DNA of 64,000 nt from Pteria penguin (lineage: Eukaryota; Mollusca; Bivalvia; Pterioida; Pteriidae): positions 63,093,393 to 63,157,392 of the forward strand of contig CM068581.1 of assembly GCA_035048485.1 (NCBI GenBank). Reading direction: 5' to 3'. The translations under genes were made by a program, and so were the position numbers. This document shows, one piece after another, positions 59,334 to 64,000 of this stretch; within the stretch, counting starts at the first letter, position 1; each line of letters starts with the position of its first letter. The notes under the pieces are model-generated. The model saw only the letters and a list, made by a program, of their open reading frames with translations. It was not told the DNA's origin and did not search any database.

Positions 59334-59578
59334 CTGTAAAATAATATACATGCAGTATAGTTATCTATTCTGGATAATACATTAATATTAATATCGAGAA
59401 GTAAACTCAGGTTATAGATCAACATATTACTTTGATCTATCTTTTCATACCAATGTTTTCTAAAATTTTCCAAAATAGTGAAATGAGTAAAATTTGCTTG
59501 TTAGTTATTGACTTTCGGCAAACCCTGTACGAAATAATTAATATTTTAAGTTTCTTATAAACTCAAACGTTAAAATAC

Positions 59579-59629
59579 CTTAGAGTCTTTTTTCCCCTTT
59601 GTGAATGTATCATGTGAGCAATTCAGTTC
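59579..59629 (-). CDS. Repeat-helix (AKAP-like) gene, exon of 51 nt
   Basis: Acceptor attatctttttag, donor AAG|gtatttta. Encodes ELNCSHDTFTKGKKDSK in phase 0/0, hydrophilic and Lys-rich, leading into the basic last exon. Confidence 0.65.
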
Positions 59630-60262
59630 CTAAAAAGATAATATTCGAATTAAGTCAGATTTCCATCTAGTCATAAACGTGAACCAGCTGAAAATCCCGA
59701 TACTACTGAATGATGAGTGATAATATTAAATTACCAATAACATGGTAAAATGAAGGCAGAGACAGGGGTTATTGAACAATGATTTGGCATCCAGGAAGTG
59801 TAAGAAAATCTTCTTGTCTCGCCACACTCGCCGTGAATGATTCTACATCATGTAATAAAAAGAAATCTCCAGCCAAAAACCGATGAAAGGGTCCTAGTGT
59901 TATTTTATCACTTACATCTTATTACAGACTCACAATATGACGTATAAACATAAATAATCTGCTGACGCGAAAATCTTCACAAAATACGATTATTTACATA
60001 CAACGTTGTGGTAGAATTTTGCATTGACAAAACATTGATTCACTGTAAATTTTGTATCCTTTAATTGTGAATAGAATTCAAGAATGATATCTAGATTTTA
60101 GGATAACAAATTACATGTATCTTGAAAAAAGAAGCAAAATCAAGTACTGTCAATTTCAAATTTCTTTCTTTTCAAAAATGCAAATTCTTGCAATTGCAAA
60201 ATGATGACGATGATGATCATAATGAGGAAGAGGAAGGACGGAAGGAAAAATAATTTACATAC

Positions 60263-60418
60263 CATATTGGTATCATTAACGTCCAGATTTGTTGAAGTAA
60301 ACTCCCTAGATGAGGCGGAATCATACAATGAGGTGGCATCAACAGTTGAAGCATTGTAAACTCCAATATTGAGGACTGTTGAAACGTCTCTTGTCATTTT
60401 CTCATCAAACTGCTGTCT
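60263..60418 (-). CDS. Repeat-helix (AKAP-like) gene, exon of 156 nt
   Basis: Acceptor ctgatcttttag, donor ATG|gtatgt. 52 codons, phase 0/0, Ser/Thr/Asp-rich with several possible phosphorylation sites. It begins RQQFDEKMTRDVS, continuing YRKE-R from the large exon. No domain recognised. Confidence 0.7.
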
Positions 60419-60597
60419 CTAAAAGATCAGTAACAGATAAATTTCATTCACTAAACAAACAATAGTGGATTTTTACAAAATTTCATTACATTAAAATTTT
60501 AATATCAGAAACTATCTTCAATCCGAACAATTAACATTTTCAATAAACGGCAATAATCAATTGCATCTAAAATATTTAATGAAGAAACAAACCCTAC

Positions 60598-62019
60598 CCT
60601 TTCTTTTCTATAGTCATCCATATCTAAGAGTTCAGGTGAAAATGGTGTTGGTATGGCGGTTGTATTATGGACGAGGAGCAGAAGAAGAGACGCGTCCTCA
60701 CAATCCTGCGGGGTGTATTTGATCTCAGTCCCTGGTTGTGGTTGCTTAACTTCTTGCTCAGTAGATCTCAATAAATCTTCGCTACCATCAATTTTCGCCA
60801 TTTCCTCAAGCTCTTGTTCCTCATATTTCTTTGAACCCAAACTATTCCTTATCATTTCATCAAGAATTCGTCTGGCTATGTTTGAGTGATGTTTTTCAGT
60901 AAAATTTTTCTCCCATTGGCCATTCTTAACATTTTGCTCAGTGCACTTCTGTGGATAATGAATATTTTCAGTCTTTGCCTTCTCTTTGTTCTCTCGAACT
61001 TTGCTTTGAGATAAAAGGACTAGCGATTTTGGTTGTTGCACCACTTGGTCTTCACATGATTTTTGCACCACTTGGTCTTCACATGGTTTTTGCGCCGTTT
61101 GGTATTCACATTCTAGTAAAGCTAAACTAGTATTTATTATCTCGTCTACTAATCTTTTGGCTGTGTCTTGAAGGTCTCTTTCGGCTGGTTTGTTCTTGCA
61201 CGTATCATGCTCAGATTCGCGCTCCCTGCTTTCCTCTGTTCTAAGGATATCTCTAATTGTCTTCTCGTTTACGTTTCGTTCTGGTGTTTTTCCAGGGACC
61301 ATTGATCCTTCTTCTTCGTTGCATCTTAGTGAAGCCAAGCTTTTGTCAATTATATCATTTACATATCCTCGCACCATATCTCTTAATCCTAGCTCAGTTG
61401 TGCTTGACTTGCCTTTGTCGAGGTCAGCTTCTAATTTTGTATTTTCTCGTGGAGTAGGAACGTTATCGCTGTCCTCCTTATCTTTGCTGTTTTGTTCTGG
61501 TGTTATGGCGTCTGACAGATTGGCAGTTGACATTGGATGCTCGATTTTTATTTCGTTAAACTGCAGCAATACCAAGCAGTTATCTATTATTTCATTCACG
61601 TAATTTCGCACCATGTCTCTTAATTCTGGATTCTCTTCGCATTTGACATGCTCTACTTCTCCTTGTGCATTTTCAAGATTATCTTGGAGACTGGCGATCT
61701 TTGTTTTTTCTTCTTGTTGTTCTGCAGAGGATACGTGTTCTCTGGCTTCTGCAGCAGGTTCTGCCAACTTTGGATTTCTGTTTCCTTTTACGTCACATTG
61801 CAGTAGAACTATGCTGCGATTTATGATTTCTTCAACATACTTCCTTGCCTTCTGCCCCAATTCTATTTCGCTTGTACGTGCATCATCTTGTTCTCTGTTC
61901 ATGCTTGTCACTGCTACGGATTCTTTTCTACTGTTCACTTCTTCATGTCTGGCCTTTTCGGGGTAGTTGGTCTCTTTTTCACCATTGTCATTTTTTTCTT
62001 GGTGTTTAATTAGTTGTTG
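60598..62019 (-). CDS. Repeat-helix (AKAP-like) gene, main exon with five amphipathic helices
   Basis: A 1,422 nt phase-0 exon (acceptor tttaattgcag, donor AGG|gtaggg) encoding 474 charged, mostly disordered residues. Five related segments recur 71-95 residues apart: ARKYVEEIINRSIVLLQ (61798-61848), VRNYVNEIIDNCLVLLQ (61561-61611), VRGYVNDIIDKSLASLR (61324-61374), AKRLVDEIINTSLALLE (61111-61161) and ARRILDEMIRNSLGSKK (60826-60876). Small or aliphatic residues fall at positions 1, 4/5, 8/9 and 12/13, the pattern by which A-kinase anchoring helices grip the PKA RII dimer; copies 1-3 have Tyr at position 4. A short tandem (CEDQVVQ twice) and a LLLLL run lie near the end. I recognise no named orthologue. 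AKAP function is inference; an alternative is repeated docking for another helical dimer. Confidence 0.7.
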
Positions 62020-62218
62020 CTGCAATTAAAGACATACTTAACATGCTTGAATAAATATATGTAGCTGAAAGTTGATTGGTATCAAAGTATTGACAAAAGT
62101 CTACTTATATATTTATAGTTGTGTTTCGAATTTATTTATTTACTATTTATTCACTAATTCATTTTTTAGATATAATTATCACACTTTATTATAATCTAAT
62201 GAATGCCTATATACATAC

Positions 62219-62239
62219 CTCTTTTTTCCATCTCTCAAA
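62219..62239 (-). CDS. Repeat-helix gene, micro-exon of 21 nt
   Basis: Acceptor ttttatttctag, donor GAG|gtatgt; encodes FERWKKE, phase 0/0. Confidence 0.6.
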
Positions 62240-62436
62240 CTAGAAATAAAAGAAACAAAATTTTATGAATAACAAAGAAATATTGCTAATAAATACTATA
62301 TTACATGTATATTATATTGAAATATTATATAAAACTTTTATAATATGTCGATACTAAATGTAGAAAATAAATTCAAATTAAAAATAATGAAGTCATCAAA
62401 TTTTATTTTAAATATTATTTTAAAAAGGATTGATTT

Positions 62437-62690
62437 TTTTTTCTCACAGGAAATGTTTTTCACACTTATATGGTGATGGCACCTGCCTGTTGCATGTAAA
62501 GAAATTTAGACCTATTCAACGGACCCACCAAAACACTGAGGAATTTTTAACCTGCTACGTTTACCGTGACACGGAACTTCAGTTTTCACCGTTTCATCTA
62601 ATATAGTAGATAGGACATCGTCGAGTCAGCGGTGGTACTCTAACGCGAGACCTTTCAGTTTTGAGTCAAGTACCTTACTGTTTTTGCTAC
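62437..62690 (-). repeat. SINE family B, degraded, in intron
   Basis: The complement of tatggtgatggcacctgcctg..acctattcaacggaccc..accgtgacacgg matches family B. It lies in the intron between the 21 nt and 18 nt micro-exons. Confidence 0.65.
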
Positions 62691-62964
62691 ACTTGCTCAA
62701 AGCTAATGGTATTCAGTGCTGACTATTTTACAAATAACATTCCCCTTACAATATCAACAACAACCCCCCCCCCCTCAAAAAAAAAAAAAAAACTCCCCAG
62801 AAACATAGAATAATAAAGAAATAAAAAAACTCAAACAAATAAAGAAACATAGAAATAAAGAATAAATAAATACCTAACGGGGAAAATAATTACTAAACCC
62901 AGAGAAAACAAAACAACTCCCAGAAAACAACAACCAAAACAAAAATAGTTAATAAGAATAGGAT

Positions 62965-63168
62965 TTGATATTTCTTGATATTATTTGATATGGCATTATA
63001 TGGCATGATATGGTATGATATGAAATGATATGGCACGATATGGTATGATATGATATGATATAGTATGATATGGTATGATATGACATGATATGATATGATA
63101 TGATATGATATGATATGATATGATATGATATGATAAGATATGATATGATATGATATGATATGATATAT
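62965..63168. repeat. (GATAT)n pentanucleotide array
   Basis: About 40 units, pure near 63080-63168 and diverging (gcatgatatg, gtatgatatg) toward 62965. Likely length-polymorphic. It ends 10 bases from the donor of the 18 nt micro-exon. Confidence 0.95.
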
Positions 63169-63178
63169 ATGTACATAC

Positions 63179-63196
63179 CTTTTTCTTTCGCCTTTC
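63179..63196 (-). CDS. Repeat-helix gene, micro-exon of 18 nt
   Basis: Acceptor tatatttatag, donor AAG|gtatgt; encodes ERRKKK, phase 0/0. Its donor abuts the (GATAT)n array. Confidence 0.55.
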
Positions 63197-63398
63197 CTAT
63201 AAATATAACAGAAGACAGTGTTAGAATAATTCGAACAATTAACGTTATATCATCATTGATTAAACATATTATATTTTCCCATTCCTTTAAATCATTTTTC
63301 ATTATTAATCTTCCATAAATATATTTATTTAAAGTTAGATGTAAGGAAATCGCTAAATAAGAAAAATTAAGAATGAAGGTGCTTATTGATAGCCATAC

Positions 63399-63419
63399 CT
63401 CTCGCTTTTTATGTTCATC
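63399..63419 (-). CDS. Repeat-helix gene, micro-exon of 21 nt
   Basis: Acceptor attaattttcag, donor GAG|gtatgg; encodes DEHKKRE, phase 0/0. Confidence 0.6.
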
Positions 63420-63682
63420 CTGAAAATTAATAACAAATACCTATTTTATTCCTGAAAAAGGTATTTGGATAATGGATACATGCGTTACAAATAAGAATGA
63501 ATATTTTATACATTTTAATTTCTGAGTTCTGGATCTGGGCATTATGCTCCTATCTGTATTCGAAATAACATTTGACATTGCAATGCATTAATGTACTATA
63601 GAAAATATTATTCATATCAAATGAAATATAAAGGAATGTTTGACAAAGAAACCAACGTTTTGAAACAAGCAATGGAACTTAC

Positions 63683-63757
63683 AGGTGGCAAGTCCGACAC
63701 CAGCAACCGGCCTTTAGTATGCCCATCTTCCCCTTTGTACTCATATCGATGTATTAC
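63683..63757 (-). CDS. Repeat-helix gene, first exon in window (75 nt)
   Basis: Acceptor tttatatttaaag (weak polypyrimidine tract), donor CCT|gtaagt (strong). 25 codons, phase 0/0: VIHRYEYKGEDGHTKGRLLV and five more residues. Unlike the later exons it looks like part of a folded domain (beta-strand-like, with a charged turn), which I cannot name. No Met start or upstream exon was found before the window end, so the gene's 5' part is missing. Confidence 0.6.
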
Positions 63758-64000
63758 CTTTAAATATAAAGTAAACAATAGAAAATTATATAGATAAATT
63801 GATTGCCGGGTCAACTTGAATTAACTAGACCCTTAGGAAATCATTCGGATCGAGTTTATCAAATAATTCTAAATGTATTCTTTGAATAAGAAGTGTATAT
63901 GATTTGTTATGATGCAAAATTGTTTAATGAAATAAAAGATAATATGTAGGTATAGCAAACAAACAAACAAAACCAAACAAACCCCAAAAGAAAACAATAA

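Noticed and set aside
60505..60597. Extension of the large exon to its in-frame stop
   Set aside because: A donor at 60597 and a phase-0 acceptor at 60418 give a longer coherent protein. The unspliced end would be an intron-retention product and remains possible.
61190..61966. Plus-strand frames of 137 and 117 codons
   Set aside because: Antisense shadows of the repeat-helix exon, which has splice borders and internal protein repeats on the minus strand.
62949..63302. 117-codon minus-strand frame
   Set aside because: Most of it is the (GATAT)n array read as an ISYH repeat. It lies between exons and contains a true micro-exon in another register.

Overview
The window looks like AT-rich nuclear DNA of a bivalve mollusc. 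The evidence is introns with GT..AG borders, dense tRNA-derived SINEs, fold-back MITEs, and many non-autonomous 'pearl/Helentron-like' elements with (GTCC/GTCT)n microsatellites and 145-160 bp core repeats, a combination typical of bivalves. There is no sign of bacterial gene organisation. Almost all long open frames are chance or repeat-derived. Real coding sequence is confined to a few spliced genes, most of whose exons are too short to stand out as open frames.

Genes found. (1) 21877-22249, minus: the first two coding exons of a tomosyn/STXBP5 orthologue. The rest of the gene runs toward and probably beyond the low-coordinate end. (2) 48264-55778, plus: a previously unnamed three-exon gene for a 73-residue secreted, cationic, six-cysteine peptide, with a TATA box and two kappaB-like sites just upstream. 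Its second intron holds a 5.24 kb element with 26 bp terminal inverted repeats and TTAA duplications. (3) 59268-63757, minus: the 3' part (eight exons, all phase 0) of an unrecognised gene. Its product carries five copies of an amphipathic helix that fits the PKA-RII-binding (AKAP) pattern, preceded by three micro-exons (21, 18, 21 nt) and ending in a polybasic/cysteine tail. The 5' end lies beyond the window.

Mobile remains. At 12007-12986 is a hAT element with an intact 171-codon frame that seems to join the N-terminal and dimerisation ends of a transposase. A decayed non-LTR reverse transcriptase lies at 25652-25952. Several hAT-like MITEs show 5 bp duplications.

Layout. 0-18 kb: tandem repeats, MITEs, SINEs and the hAT element, otherwise featureless. 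18-22 kb: tomosyn exons and presumed intron. 23-34 kb: SINEs, MITEs, LINE relic, and a cluster of perfect or nested hairpins (33.1-34.3 kb). 34-47 kb: nested pearl/Helentron-like elements. 48-56 kb: the secreted-peptide gene and its transposon-filled intron. 56-59 kb: repeats. 59-64 kb: the AKAP-like gene. The three genes show no evidence of working together; they are ordinary neighbours in a repeat-rich animal genome.
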